Shown here: piece after piece, positions 35,101 to 46,686 of the stretch
Layout: the number at the start of each line of letters is the position of its first letter
Position numbering within the stretch: position 1 is the first letter of the stretch
NCBI GenBank assembly: GCA_907163375.1
Contig: CAJQUW010003412.1
Location: forward strand, 38,463 to 102,462
DNA: 64,000 nucleotides
Origin: Prostheceraeus crozeri
Lineage: Eukaryota; Platyhelminthes; Polycladida; Euryleptidae
Direction: 5' to 3'
Notes under the pieces: generated by a model
Seen by the model: the letters and a program-made list of their open reading frames with translations, nothing else
Database searches by the model: none
Told to the model about the DNA's origin: nothing
Program-made: the position numbers and the translations under genes

Positions 35101-35341
35101 GAGCTTGTATGTAAGAAGTGTGGTGGTAATTATATTGGTAAAACTTTCAGGGTTTTCCGTACACGGTGTTTTGAACATCGGCGGAGCATTGTTTATAAAG
35201 ATCGATAAAAGTACATTGAGTGTGCATGTTCGTGAATGTGAGAGTGAGAGTATTGTTGACTTTAATGTGAAGATTCTTGAATGTGTGAAGAGATCGCCTG
35301 ATAATGGGTTGTTTGAAGACCGTTGGATAAAGTACAAGTGA
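35101..35341 (+). pseudogene. Penelope-like element GIY-YIG endonuclease relic
   Basis: The first frame reads ELVCKKCGGNYIGKTFRVFR then TRCFEHRRSIVYKD, the GIY-YIG endonuclease core of Penelope-like elements with its cysteine pair (CKKC), YIG and the EH motif. A second frame continues with STLSVHVREC and ILECVKRSPDNGLFEDRW, ending IKYK and a stop, where the family carries HxxxC and the conserved Glu-x-x-Trp. The two frames are offset once. Just downstream (35424-35445) GGGTCGGGACCCGAAATGTC forms a small stem followed by GAAA, as in the hammerhead-like motifs of Penelope ends. Only the 3' end of the element survives; the reverse transcriptase is absent. Confidence 0.75.
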
Positions 35342-35515
35342 CCGTTGTTGAATCGATGTAATGAATTGTCGGAGTGGTGATAGAAGTTCGCACGGCATAG
35401 AAGGTTTGGTGTCTTGTTGACAAAGGGTCGGGACCCGAAATGTCCTAGACAAAAACGCCTGTAAATAGTGTTTTTAGCTTTTGCAAAAACTAAGGGGGAG
35501 TATATTTTACTTGTA

Positions 35516-37252
35516 CATACGTGGTGTGATCCAAAATGTCCCGGACTAGCCTAGTTGCAGCTATTCCCTGATAACGAATACTGTTCTAGCTGTTTATTTG
35601 TCTCTAAGGCACAGGAAATATGGTTGCATAAACATGTTCAGTTCATTTTATATTTTTTTATGATTTATTAAACTTGTTACTCGAATTTCAGTATTTTTCT
35701 ACGTTTATATGTTTGTTTAGCTGTCTAGCAGTATTCAGTTTATCCAACTTTCTAAGTTAAATTGATTTCGCTTACGTATTCGAAGGGCATTTGTTGATGA
35801 CGTCTTACATTCTTCATCTGTCACGTGATTAAGCGATGATTTGTGTCATGTGATTCACATTCAGCAAGAACTCAATCGCTTGTTCATTGATTGTGCAGTC
35901 ATTACGATAAATGTTTCAACCGTTTCTGCTATCGAATACCGAAGTGCAATACGATTTTTCATGATCCGTGAATTCACTAGTAGTGACATTTTGAATGAAT
36001 TGGACCTCACTTATTGTAGTAATGCACCATCACGAACAACGGTGTGCTCTTGGATCAGCGAATTCAAAATAGTTAGAGTCTGTACAGCAGGATTAAGTGT
36101 TGGTAGGCCACAAGAGATACCGCATGATAAAATTAAGGAATGTGATGAATCGATATTGACGCACATGAGAATAACCGCACCTGAATTATCAAAGCAGTTA
36201 CGGATTAGTTATTGCTCTTGTTATGGCATGATTAACGATCTTGGGTATCAAAAATTGTCCTCCTGCTTTGTGCTGAAGTTTCTCTTGCCTAAAGTCAAAG
36301 AAAACAGTGCTCAAGCGACACTGTCGAATTTGGATCTGTACGAAAGTTACGGGGGACAGTTCTTGTGTAATATTCTAACAGAAGATGAAGCTCCTTTATC
36401 TTTCTATCTACCGCACAGTAAACGAGAATCTGCAGAGTGGCGGAAACCAGGCGAGTCCGCACCATTGAAGATGCGATCTGGAACGTCGCATCGTCGGTCA
36501 TTGATGCTCACTGTGTTTTGGAATGCCACAGGCATTCAACTGGTTGACTTTACTAACAGAACTATTCGAATGAACAGTGAGTACTACTCGCACCTGTTGT
36601 CTGATGTCAGGAAGAAGATAAGAAAACCACGAAGCATTCCTTTAGTTCTGCTATACGACAATGCTGATGCTGCAATACACACCAGTCACGAAACAACCAA
36701 TGCAATAACAAAGAACGGATTCCATCTTTTAGACCATCCTCCTTACTCACCTGACATATTCCCAAGTGATTTCTATCTCTCTTCGGATTCCTTAAAAAAC
36801 ACTTGCGAAAACACTTCATTGACACATCAAATGAATTAAAGACTTCTGTCAATCAGTTTTTCGATTCCTTATCACCTGATGCTTCTTCACGAGGCTTTTC
36901 TGGAATAACAAAGTCGCTGGAGAAAGCGACAAATGTAAACGGGTCATACATAAAAAATGAAAATAAATTGAATTTTTTGGAATATAAACTTTTCTCTTCT
37001 GATACTTTCTCCTGAAGGATATGGCAAAATTTGTATTAGTGTTTATGATTTTCAAGTGATGATCTTAGAAAAATACTGAAATTCGAGTAACAAGTTTAAT
37101 AAATCATTAAAAATATGAAATGAACTGAACATGTTTATGCAACCATATTTCCTGTGCCTTATAGACATAAATAAACAGCTAGAACAGTATTCGTTATCAG
37201 GGAATAGCTGCAACTAGGCTAGTCCGGGACATTTTTGATCACACCACGTAGG
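35516..37252 (+). mobile_element. mariner transposon with 186 bp inverted repeats
   Basis: Left end 35516-35701 and right end 37066-37252 are long inverted repeats with a few differences; outer ends read CATACGTGGTGTGATC and CCTACGTGGTGTGATC. TA dinucleotides flank both sides (35514-35515 and 37253-37254). The 1.7 kb length and a single transposase frame fit mariner. Confidence 0.9.
35841..37015 (+). CDS. mariner transposase, near-complete with one frameshift
   Basis: The open frame gives 332 codons to 36839, then a shift in the A run near 36795 and a second frame to 37015 that continues as the family C-terminus (KHFIDTSNELKTSVNQFF, then ending with NGSYIK where mariners have NDGNYF). The N-terminus holds helix-turn-helix DNA-binding sequence (SAIEYRSAIRFFMIREF) and the GRP linker as VGRPQE. 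Catalytic blocks are TEDEAPL (TGDEKW in Mos1), LLYDNADA (LHDNAPSH) and PPYSPDIFPSDFYL. The last two Asp are about 36 residues apart, two more than the 34 of classic mariner, which may be a small local insertion. The first in-frame ATG is 35961, inside the DNA-binding domain, so the native start seems lost. Probably inactive. Confidence 0.85.
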
Positions 37253-37514
37253 TATACTATTTTGTTTTGGCACAAACGTGTCGTGAACATGTACTTGAAA
37301 ACCATATCTTTTTTAGTATCATGTACAAACACATGTTTTTTGAGTATATCACAAACCAAGCAAGAGCCAATCTCTGCTGATGCTTGATATTGATAGGCGT
37401 ATGGATCTCCATTATTCTATCAAGTGTTGATACAAGACAATGTTTTCGTCGGAAGTGACAGGGTCTTAAATTTTGCTTTCGTCACGCACATAGCGCATGG
37501 AATTGTCCACTATC

Positions 37515-39017
37515 CATGGCTTCGGAGCCGTGGTCCAGCTGCCACGGCTCCGGGCGTTTCCGGCTCCGACCCAGGACCCTTCGACATATTGTCGCCACCC
37601 CCCCCCCCTCCCCCCAACACGAAGCCGAACAAGAGACTTTCACAGAGAGATGTGCACCCGATGGCTACTGCGAAGCTGCACATCTGTCAAGGTCTACCTG
37701 GTACCTCTTCTTTTCAGACAAGATCACAGACAGCACATATACATATATCCAATAGGAGCAGGCTGAGGTTTTCGGTAAAATTACATTTGTCTGTGTTTTC
37801 TGTTGTTAAGTGAGAAGTACTACGGCGTGTCGAACCATCTATAGGTCATGCAGTTCATACTGTTTAAGAAGCTTGACACATTAATATATAATAATTAAAT
37901 ATTATAATTATAAAATTGCCATTTTGTCGTAAAATACAGCATCCTGATTAAGTTTAAGCTGAAACTTATTAAGGCTTTTTTTTCGTACATATCATTGATC
38001 GGAGGCATAAACTGATGCAGGATGGAAAAATGACTACCATGTTAAAAATTATGAGTAATGTGACTTAGCTAGTTCTTCCCGCTTCTTTTGAAGCATTAGG
38101 CGGAGACAGAGCCATGAAAATCTCTATTTATTTGGGACTGATAGAAGTTCCTGATCTAGTCCCTTCCACTACCGCTCTTAGCGCATAATCAGAGTCGAGA
38201 ATAAATACTTCATTTTCCAGAACGAGGCATCATTGATTTTAAAAGAGTTTTTAGTCAGACACATCGAAGTACCTTAGTCAGTGAAAGGGTTTTCAAAAGT
38301 TTCAATCCGCACGCTGTTGAACATGCATGTGAACTTTTTTCCTGTTCTTATCAGATCGTGTCTGATAAGAACAGGAACCGGGTAGAACTCTCAGACGCAC
38401 AGATTCGCAGTAGTCATGGATAGGGTGTACTGCATTCTCTGAAAGTTCAATTTTCAGCCTCGTTCCCTGCAGGAAACAGGTGCTGCCGGTCGAACGAGAT
38501 GATTCAACCACTCAGCTGGTAGGGCTCTAATATTCATCAATCAAGTAATCATATTCCCACATTGAACTAAAATTCTTTTTATATCAAATGTACTTCAGAA
38601 GTATTTTGATACTTATAATACCTATAAAATAACCATACATCTTGAAGGTAATAATAATTAAGGATCAGTGATGTGTTTTAATGATAAGTACATTAAATTT
38701 GAGGCGAGAATGCAGGTGCATGCTTTTCGACAGGAGCCCTTCGCCCGACAACCGCGTTTTCGGCTGGAACGCAATCTTAAAGAAGTCAGCGATCTCCGTT
38801 AAAATCCGAATAAATGATTTGCAGTAGGCTATGTATTGGGAGGAGATGAAGGCCAGCAGATTTTGGGAGGTAGCATACAATGATGACGCACTTTCATTCG
38901 CTTCAGATTTCGTACACTATCAAATATCACTTTATCACGCAGAGACTGAATTCATAATATATAAACCTTCAAGCCGGAGCCGTGGTATTTCTTGTCGGCT
39001 CCGGCTCCGAAACCCTG
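37515..39017. mobile_element. 1.5 kb non-autonomous hAT element
   Basis: The left end CATGGCTTCGGAGCCG and the right end CGGCTCCGAAACCCTG are inverted with two mismatches, and GGAGCCG words are repeated inside both ends. Flanks CCACTATC (37507-37514) and CCTTTATC (39018-39025) match at 6 of 8 bases, so this is an older insertion. It contains a C-tract (37597-37609) and a perfect 17 bp hairpin (38339-38377). No transposase is visible. Confidence 0.7.
38339..38377. repeat. perfect hairpin, 17 bp stem and 5-base loop
   Basis: TTCCTGTTCTTATCAGA (38339-38355), loop TCGTG, then the exact inverse (38361-38377). It lies in the middle of the 1.5 kb hAT element. Such a perfect cruciform could be a terminator-like or foldback remnant. 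Confidence 0.85.
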
Positions 39018-39231
39018 CCTTTATCTATGTTTTGCAGATTTTTGCTGGCCATTGCGAAGCTACGGATCAAGAATGTTTGTTTGGCCGAGGATTGCGGAAG
39101 AAAAGCCAAACATTAATTTTTGCTTACTATCTCAGTGCATTCTGCGAATTTATTGTTCTCCTCGAAATCCATGTATTATCTCTATGTAATTAATAAGCAT
39201 AATATGAATTATGTCATTTCTCATATTGCAG

Positions 39232-39330
39232 ATACAATCCTGAAAATCTCAACTCACTGGAACAATACGTCGAAATGCAAGCTCAAGAAGGTAGCTACGA
39301 TTGTGAAAGCAACCTTGCTGTTTTAAAATT
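39232..39330 (+). CDS. EIF3K exon 2
   Basis: The acceptor TCATATTGCAG ends at 39231 and the donor GTAAGT begins at 39331. The first base completes an Arg codon with exon 1. It reads [20 protein letters not shown] then [12 protein letters not shown], aligning with human YNPENLATLERYVETQAREN and AYDLEANLAVLK. It ends with two bases of a Leu codon. This is part of the N-terminal helical domain. Confidence 0.95.
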
Positions 39331-39398
39331 GTAAGTTTTTTAGTTTACTTACTAATTTCGATCCTCCCAACCCACTAGGAAGCCTATTTGTATTTCAG

Positions 39399-39594
39399 AT
39401 ATCAGTTTTACCCAAATTTCTTTCAAACCAATGTCACAGCTCAGATTCTATTGAAGGCGTTAACAAATCTACCTCATACTGATTTTGCACTTTGCAAGTT
39501 CCTAATTGACACAGAAAAGCTAGAAGAAGAACCATTAAAGACAATCGCAGTCCTGGGTAACCTTTTAGACACGTGCCAATTTCAGCGTTTCTGG
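39399..39594 (+). CDS. EIF3K exon 3
   Basis: The acceptor TGTATTTCAG ends at 39398 and the donor GTAAGT starts at 39595. The exon encodes YQFYPNFFQTNVTAQILLKA then LTNLPHTDFALCKFLID, almost identical to human YQFNPAFFQTTVTAQILLKA and LTNLPHTDFTLCK. It closes with CQFQRFW in phase 0. Only 68 bases separate it from exon 2, in contrast to the other introns. Confidence 0.97.
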
Positions 39595-42500
39595 GTAAGT
39601 GCATTTACGATTTGTCTAGCCATATAGCAGATAGTCTATAGAACGCATTGAATGTTACAGTATTGTCATATAACTAGTTTGACAAAGAATATTAAGATTA
39701 AAATAGAAGACATATTAAATTAAATTATGATAAATTAATTAATAAAAGTGATAATTGATGTTTTACAAAACATATTAAGATTTGCTAAGATTATCTAGCA
39801 AAAAGACGATGCCAAATTTACGATGGGAAACCTCCTGTGAAATGGAATTCCTGGAACTCTCACAGATGAAAATTCTCCTATTTTCTCTCGGTTTGAGATA
39901 AAAAAATATTGGGTTTCGTGATTCTAAAAACAAAGATTTGGGGGATTGGCATATCTTTCAATATTTTGAACATCGAACGGACATCAGTTCGTCTTGCATA
40001 AATCCTCAAATTATTTTCAACAATGATCTCTGGTAATTATTATTTAAGAGTGCGCTTTCAGAATTGTATGGGTTGATAGACTTATCTGCTGAGTCTTACA
40101 ATCGTTTGTGTTTGTTTGTGATCTGTTTAAAACTTGAATCAGTGATTTTTCATATCTTGAATAGTGTCTTGAATGTTAAGTTTTCTATTGATTACAACGA
40201 GAAAGTCATGGTATACAGTAGTTTTGATTCCTTAGCTATGCGATGAAGCTGAGCTGAGGCGAGGCAATCAAATTAGTCATTAGCACGGTGGCGGCTAAGC
40301 CCGGGAATTCTGCTAGGACTCGGGAATCGCCCTTAAAGTTTAGCGAAGTAGGCAATTAGCTCCTTAGTAGCCTGGGAAAGTCATTTTTATTGCTACCTTA
40401 AATTAACATAATTCCTTCATTTCAGCTTCTTTAAATAAAGCAATAGTTAAGCTCATCAATTTTATTCACTGCCTTCGAATCTCTATTGAATTAAGCAAAT
40501 AAATATGTTGACAGATTTGCGTGTGTACAGTACAACATTAGATGACATATAAATTTGACATGTTAAATTTCCTGATTGATTTTGTGAAGGCTGTGCATGG
40601 GGAGATGGCACTCTGCCCTTAAAGCATCTCTTACACAGTAATGGCTTGTTAAGCAATTCGTGGCTGCTCAAATCGAAGTTGTGTACTTAAAATAGTTGAC
40701 TATAATTTGTACATGCAAGTAGTATTTCGTAATTAATGCATAAGGGACGGGGAAAATGTCACCTTTGTTTTTTATGTGTCTGAACGTGCTTACTGCTTAC
40801 GTGTAATTTCGTAATAGATTCGTGCGTGCAATTATGTGGCACAACCTCTTAAGATGTGCAGTTAAGACCATGAGTCATGTATATCGAAAGATCTTATTTA
40901 AACGATAATTCATCTTCACATAATTAATTTCACGTTGTGAGATAGATTACCTATGCACAAATTCTTGAGCAACAAAACGTCTGCTTTACTTTTGAAAGCT
41001 GTGCACCTGAGCATGAATCGCACACAGATACTAGCTTACCAGCGGCTTTATACACCAAATTTAGGAAAGACATGTCATTCTTAATATAAGCTCAATTCTC
41101 TTGGATGGTGTTGTTTATTCATTGATTATCACCTTATTAATTGAACTGATTTTCAAGCACATTATCTAGCCTACTTAGCTACTGACTTTAATTCTAGATG
41201 CCAACGAAAACTGATGTTCTATTCTGTGAGTTAGACATTTTTGCCCTTGTCGGTCGCCACCTTTCGTAATTCGGAACGATGCTTGCAGTCAAGTAGGTTT
41301 CGTGCTAGTTCCGTAGGGTAGCTGTTTGATTGAAGACAGAGTCATTGGTACCTTCGTAGTTTCAGAAGTTCGTTGGATGTTATGTCGGGTGCGCAGGGTA
41401 GCTGTTTGAGTGCAGCGTCACATGATGTTCTCCAAATATATAATCGAACCAAATGAGCAATATGAGTCTCAGTGTTGTCATGTTATTAAGTCAACTTATT
41501 TCTTGAAACTGAGCAGTCACATTCAGCGAAGAACTCAGATTCATTTATACATTTACTTGAAAATATTAGAAATGCGCAACAGACTTGAAATAATCATCTG
41601 CAATGATGGTGAGCACGTTGCGTCCAGCTCGCATAACTGCTCACCTATAAATCACCTTTCTTGAAAGAATTTCTGAATTCGCAATATAAACCCCTCTGTT
41701 CATTCTTCTCTTTGCCCCTCTTTAAATCACAACCTCACAATACTAAGTGTTCTCTTGTGCATGGATGCACTCAGCCCTCACACTGTGGGACTTCGGGGTT
41801 GACCCCGTCAGGTGTGCGGAGCTCATTCGCCTGTGGGAGCTGACGATTGGACAGCTCAATATCTGACTGCCCCTTGCTTGACTCCCTCTTGGGGGCAATT
41901 CTTTGATCACTGATCATGATTTATGACTAGTGACAAGTAACAAGTGATTTCAATTCTTCGACATGATCATAGGGGTCGCACTCGGCAAAAAATTTAAAAA
42001 AAGCAAAAAATTTGAGATAAAGACAAACACAAAAAAGTAAAGAAAGTCTATATGTAGATAACCTGAAGTCACAAGCTCGAGGCATAGCATCAGCATAGTT
42101 TCTGCATGGCAATTTGTTCTATCGTTTGTCTTATTTCATTCTAGTTGTCAATTTGCGTGATTTTCAACAGCAAGTAATTATTTAAGTTCCACAGCTATCC
42201 GAAGAAAACATCAAAAATTTAGTTTAAAGGTCACTGTTCCCCGCACTGGTAATGGATAGGTGCTGACATCCGGAGCGCGTTGTGGTACTTTTAGTCTGGA
42301 TGCCCATCCTGTCAAAAGTTGCAATATATGCCTACTATGTTATGTCGAATATCACCACGTTTCAAATGCTGCTTGCTTAAGCCTGCTGTGCATGCCAGCT
42401 TATGAAGTCTTTTCATTTGAGATTTTTCCCCGATCTCAAAGGAGTCAAAAAAAGTCTTCTCATGATTTTACAACGCTTTCACATCTGTTGAAAGCAGGCA

Positions 42501-42906
42501 TGCATCTATATTTCGTTAGGATTGCGACTTCATGTGACTTCTTCAATAATTATTATTCGTGATTGTTCCTGCGCGTGTGTTTACTTCTATCACATGCAAA
42601 AACTTCTCAGATTCAGTGAATCTGCGTCTTGAGAAGTCACTACAGTCTCACAGCACAAACACAGTTAAGGGCATAAGATTTCACTTCTGAATGATAAGTT
42701 CGGAACGCAATTGTAAACCCGAAGTGTAGCATTTTCAGGAAAAGTCAGGGAAATGTCTGGAATAAAAATATCAAAAGTTGACATACATTGGATGTTCGGT
42801 AGATCTAGGACTCTACTGTAATTTATTTTTGTTGCCCATTCATGTCGACCATCGAGTGACGATAAATTATCGAATGATTTACCATTTGTCTTCAATCATC
42901 TTCCAG
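39595..42906 (+). other. EIF3K intron 3 (3.3 kb)
   Basis: Mostly featureless AT-rich DNA. It contains a lone copy of the tRNA-unit tail (42096-42165) and a GC-richer stretch near 41760-41890 with no identified origin. Confidence 0.6.
42096..42165 (+). repeat. diverged solo copy of the tRNA-unit tail
   Basis: TTTCTGCATGGCAATTTGTT and the next 45 bases match the tail of the 298 bp units (CTTTTGCATGGCAATCTGAT) at roughly three of four positions. The tRNA head is not present before it. This supports a dispersed tRNA-derived (SINE-like) family rather than a purely local tandem duplication. Confidence 0.5.
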
Positions 42907-42973
42907 GTGGAGCTCGAGAATAACATGGAGATTACTCGGGGAGTCGCAGGCTTCGTTGAATCGATGAGACGTT
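42907..42973 (+). CDS. EIF3K exon 4
   Basis: The acceptor CATCTTCCAG ends at 42906 and the donor GTAAGT begins at 42974. It encodes VELENNMEITRGVAGFVESM then RR and one base of Phe. Human has QALDENMDLLEGITGFEDSV then RKF at this place. It enters in phase 0 and leaves in phase 1, which fits the first two bases of the last exon 12.4 kb away. Confidence 0.92.
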
Positions 42974-44199
42974 GTAAGTTGACCCTACTTTATCCGGGAG
43001 GGGCTCCCGATGCACCTTATGAGGTTGCTCCAGAGATTTAATAAAGAAAATAACAACAAGGACCTAGTTTCCACGCATTTCTGTGAACCAATCCAAATTT
43101 TGTCAACTTAGGCCCATGAGAGCATCAAAATTTTGATCTTCATAAAAAATAACACCGTTTGAAAATCGAGAATATTGTTCATTTCCTTGCGAAACTAAAC
43201 ATTTTAATTTATCCACAAATGTATCTATGTAATTGTTATATGATCACTGTCAATATTACACGTAGACACTACTCATAATAGGTTTATTAGTAATGTTTCT
43301 ACAATGCTACAAATAGTGGGTTCCAACTTCCCAAGTATATAATGGACAGATGATCATGCCCCACAGTATTGTTGATGTATTTGTCTATATGGAAGTGCAG
43401 TTACTGTATTTTTTTTGTTCAATGTGCCTCTACAATAGTAGCAGACATTAATGATTTTCATATTTTCAAAAATATATTTGAGCTGAATTCAACACTGCTT
43501 AACTATCCCAATGCAATAAAACATACCCAAAGGTTCAAATATTGTATTCATGTGATAACTGATCAAAACAAATCGTTCATCAAAGTCAGGTGCTGTGAAT
43601 TTCCAACAAGTTTTCAAAACACAAATAATTTGAAAAAAGGTGGAATTAATTTTAAACTGCTATTTATAATAGCAAGATGGTCGAGTTGGTGAAAACTGAT
43701 ATTAGCAGTAAAAAGAGAGTGCGCCAATTCTTCAGTGCTGCAATTATGGGAACGATTGAATCTTAGGAGCATTAAAATCAGGCGATGGGGACTTCAAAGC
43801 TGAAAACGCCGTGGTTAGCATTGATTATTGAGCTAAGCTCGTTTATTATCAAACTAGGAATCTGGGATGGCACTTTTCCTCGAATCTGCGGATTTGAGAG
43901 TTAAATCCATCATTCCTGAGAATCACCACAATTCGATGAGAGCCCGTGAGGTGATAGGGGTATTTAATTTTCTACATGTCTTCAGTTCAAACATAACCCT
44001 TATGATATTTCTGCACTGTATTGCAAAAGTCAAATCTTAAGTGCCACATCGTTTTTGATAATTCAAAATATTACATTTTCAAATTTAAGTAACACTGGTA
44101 TTCACTTCGCAATCATTTCATACATCATTTCTGAAGAAACATATCGTTTGTAATATCCAAATGTAGAACCTACCTTGTCGACGCACCTTATTACAACAG

Positions 44200-44339
44200 A
44201 GGGGTCCCTTTACATCGTAACTAGATTGAGGACCCCTTTACATCGCAACTGGAAGGAGGAGCCCCTTTTTCATCACAACTAAACCACCACCCTTTTTTCA
44301 TCGCAACTAGAAGGAGAGTTCATCTGACATCATAACTGG
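44200..44339 (+). repeat. minisatellite, left part (about five ~29 bp units)
   Basis: Degenerate units of the form GGACCCCTTTACATCGCAACTGG recur every 25-32 bases up to the hAT insertion point. The array resumes directly after the element at 52245. Confidence 0.8.
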
Positions 44340-44449
44340 CAGTGGTCGGATTCTGACGCAAATTTCGCGTATTACGCGAATTTGACTGGAAATACGCGAA
44401 ATTGAGGATTTATACGCGAACGAAATTATGCACTTAGATATATTATAAT

Positions 44450-46472
44450 CAAAGCCCGGAACTTCAGGCACTAAAAACAGACAAAATAGGCAGGCAAAAA
44501 GGCATTAAAGAAATCAAAAATTGGCACTAAAAATCCAGAAAAAGGCATTTATTTTCACAAATTTTGCATGGGATTGCATGCAATTATTAACAACTTTTTT
44601 AAGTTTTCGAATGATAGGGACTCCCTCCTGTCACTCAGAATATTCTTCAAAGTTGAAAAAGAACGCTCAACGTCCACAGATGTTATCGGAGCAAATTTAA
44701 AGCATACCATAATTTCAGGAGTCATTTTAATATTACATGTAGTTGCATTGTCCTGAATTTCGCCCTGCAATGTCGCTGATACAGCTCTCAAAACATGGAG
44801 ATCTGGATTTGACGCGATCACACTCTCGCATTTCGCCCGAATGGCTTCGCCTCTATTTCCTGTGGCAGACATCAGCTGCTGTCGAAGGTCGTCGACTTGG
44901 TTGAGCATAGATACCAAAGGCTCGTTCTGCTTTTCAAGGAATTGGATTCCGTCAGGTAAAACCGCAAAATGTGTCGCGATGTACGCCAACTCCTGTTTGA
45001 CAGAATGTTTTTGGATCAAATTCTTTGTGATTGCAATTGAAGCGGATTCATTCTCATCCAGTTCTTCAATGACAGATTTGAATTCCTCAAAATTCTTGGA
45101 ATAGTACAAAGACGCTGAGATCCACGTCCCCCACCGAGTAATTACGGGTTGTGGTGGCATTTGCAGATTTGGCGCAACTGTCTTCAACATTTGCACACGT
45201 CTTGGAGCCTTCAAAAATATTTTCTTTGCATTGGCTATAAGAGCGTCAACATCGGGAAACAGTCGGCGAATTTCATCGGCAATGCGATGAAATGCATGCG
45301 CTAGGCAAGTAACATGCAGCATTGATGGAAACAAGATCTTGAGTGCACGTCCTGCCTTTTTCATGTACGGTGCTGCATCCGTCACGAAAAGAAGAACACG
45401 ATTGTGCTGCACACCATTAGGCCACAAGAGGACCAACGCGTTGGTAAAGACTTGAGAAATAGTTGAACTGTTGGTTTTATCTACTGTTTCACACGCAAGC
45501 AAGAATATCTTCGACGAGTGGTGTACGTCAAGTGTTCCGATGACAACATTCACAACGTAGCGTCCAGTAGCATCAGTCATTTCATCAATTGAACACCATA
45601 TGTAATTTTCACTCACAGCGGTTCGAATCATTTCCATCCGTTGTTGGTACACAACGTCGATATAATTTTTGCGTATACTTGATTCTGACGGTACATTTTC
45701 CTTGGTATATTTTCTCAGGAAATCTTTCAGTGCAGGATTTTCCAACTTCCAAAGAGGTATACTCGAGGACACGAATGCGTTGCAAAGATCTAGCGAAAAT
45801 TGTGACTGTTTCCCAACCGCTTGAAGCGCAGGCTTGAGGAGAGAAGTGATGGTGGAAGACTTTTCCTTCGAACGCTTTGCTGCGAGGCTGGAATGCCTTC
45901 CTCCGGCGAGATGCTGTGTTACGAAATACTTTTTTTCGTAGTTCACGGCCTTGTCACAGATTTTGCAAAATAAAATTGATCCATCTGACGAAAATATCTC
46001 TTCACCAAACTCTTTGATGAAATTCATCAGTCTCTGTTGTGCCGTCGCCCTTTCTTTAGGCATTATTGTATAAGACCAGAATAAAATTCGACGGAAGATT
46101 CGCTGAAATGACACTCACAGATACCACCTGCGCAGTCGAATGAAAGCAACAGTTACGTTGGAGGGAAAAGGTGATCGTAGCCATAGAGACAAGCTGCTGA
46201 CGTCTCCTAGCGCTCAGCGTACACGGTTTTCTCAACGGGTTTCATACATTCTTGTCATACAACGCAGTCTACATCTACACGCCCAGCAGAAAGTTAGCTG
46301 GGTAGCGCAAAATTAAACCAATCAGTAACCATTCGTTTCTCTAATTGTTTGTTAAGAAAGCATTTCAGGCATTTTAAGCACTCAAAAATTAAAAAAGGCA
46401 TTTTACTGAAAAAATTACCGTAAAAGGCATTTTTTGGCATTTATGGCATTTTGCCTGAAGTTCCGGGCTCTG
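44450..46472 (-). mobile_element. 2.0 kb hAT transposon, intact-looking, inside the outer hAT
   Basis: Ends CAAAGCCCGGAACTTCAGGC and its inverse (CAGAGCCCGGAACTTCAGGC on the minus strand) differ at one base. Perfect 8 bp duplications ATTATAAT flank it (44442-44449 and 46473-46480). GGCATTTT and AAAGGCATT words repeat inside both ends. It holds a single uninterrupted transposase frame. It landed inside the outer hAT's left end, so it is younger. Confidence 0.95.
44555..46063 (-). CDS. hAT transposase related to CGGBP1, uninterrupted
   Basis: The frame has 502 codons from the ATG at 46063 (MPKERATAQQRLMNFIKEFG); an in-frame ATG 17 codons upstream (46114) is possible. Residues about 20-60 hold a BED-like finger (FCKICDKAVNYEKKYFVTQH and GGRH), followed by a segment resembling the second half of human CGGBP1 (SIPLWKLENPALKDFLRKYT against human NIPLEKADHPAVRAFLSRHV). 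Next comes the RNase-H-like part with SIDEMTDATGRYVVNVVIG and FVTDAAPYMKKAG, and then the hATC dimerisation end (FAPITSVDVERSFSTLKNIL). CGGBP1 is a known domesticated relative of hAT transposases. No stop or frameshift is present, and the inverted ends and target duplications are near perfect, so this copy may have moved recently and could be active. Confidence 0.92.
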   Translation of the reverse strand: MPKERATAQQRLMNFIKEFGEEIFSSDGSILFCKICDKAVNYEKKYFVTQHLAGGRHSSLAAKRSKEKSSTITSLLKPALQAVGKQSQFSLDLCNAFVSSSIPLWKLENPALKDFLRKYTKENVPSESSIRKNYIDVVYQQRMEMIRTAVSENYIWCSIDEMTDATGRYVVNVVIGTLDVHHSSKIFLLACETVDKTNSSTISQVFTNALVLLWPNGVQHNRVLLFVTDAAPYMKKAGRALKILFPSMLHVTCLAHAFHRIADEIRRLFPDVDALIANAKKIFLKAPRRVQMLKTVAPNLQMPPQPVITRWGTWISASLYYSKNFEEFKSVIEELDENESASIAITKNLIQKHSVKQELAYIATHFAVLPDGIQFLEKQNEPLVSMLNQVDDLRQQLMSATGNRGEAIRAKCESVIASNPDLHVLRAVSATLQGEIQDNATTCNIKMTPEIMVCFKFAPITSVDVERSFSTLKNILSDRRESLSFENLKKLLIIACNPMQNL

Positions 46473-46686
46473 ATTATAATATATACCGCGAGCTAATGCT
46501 CTTGTCACTAGATAACTTGATATTGATATTCTAATTCTCATTCATAATATCAATCTTCGATAGAGTTTATGAACTGCTTTATGTGTTTCATACTTGTGAC
46601 TAACTAGGCATTATTTAACATCTTATCATTAAGTTTGTAACTCCATCTGAATTAAGTTTGAACTGCGATGTTCCATATGATATGCG

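Larger units (their letters stand above)
30516..39231 (+). other. EIF3K intron 1 (8.7 kb)
   Basis: This intron holds the tRNA-like array (32361-33193), an 800 bp non-autonomous hAT (33712-34511), a Penelope endonuclease relic (35101-35341), a mariner (35516-37252) and a 1.5 kb non-autonomous hAT (37515-39017). The stretch 30516-32300 shows no recognised feature. Confidence 0.75.

Noticed and set aside
37424-37813. 129-codon proline-rich plus-strand frame
   Set aside because: It spans the C-tract and the left end of a non-autonomous hAT, has two overlapping alternatives, and shows no domain.
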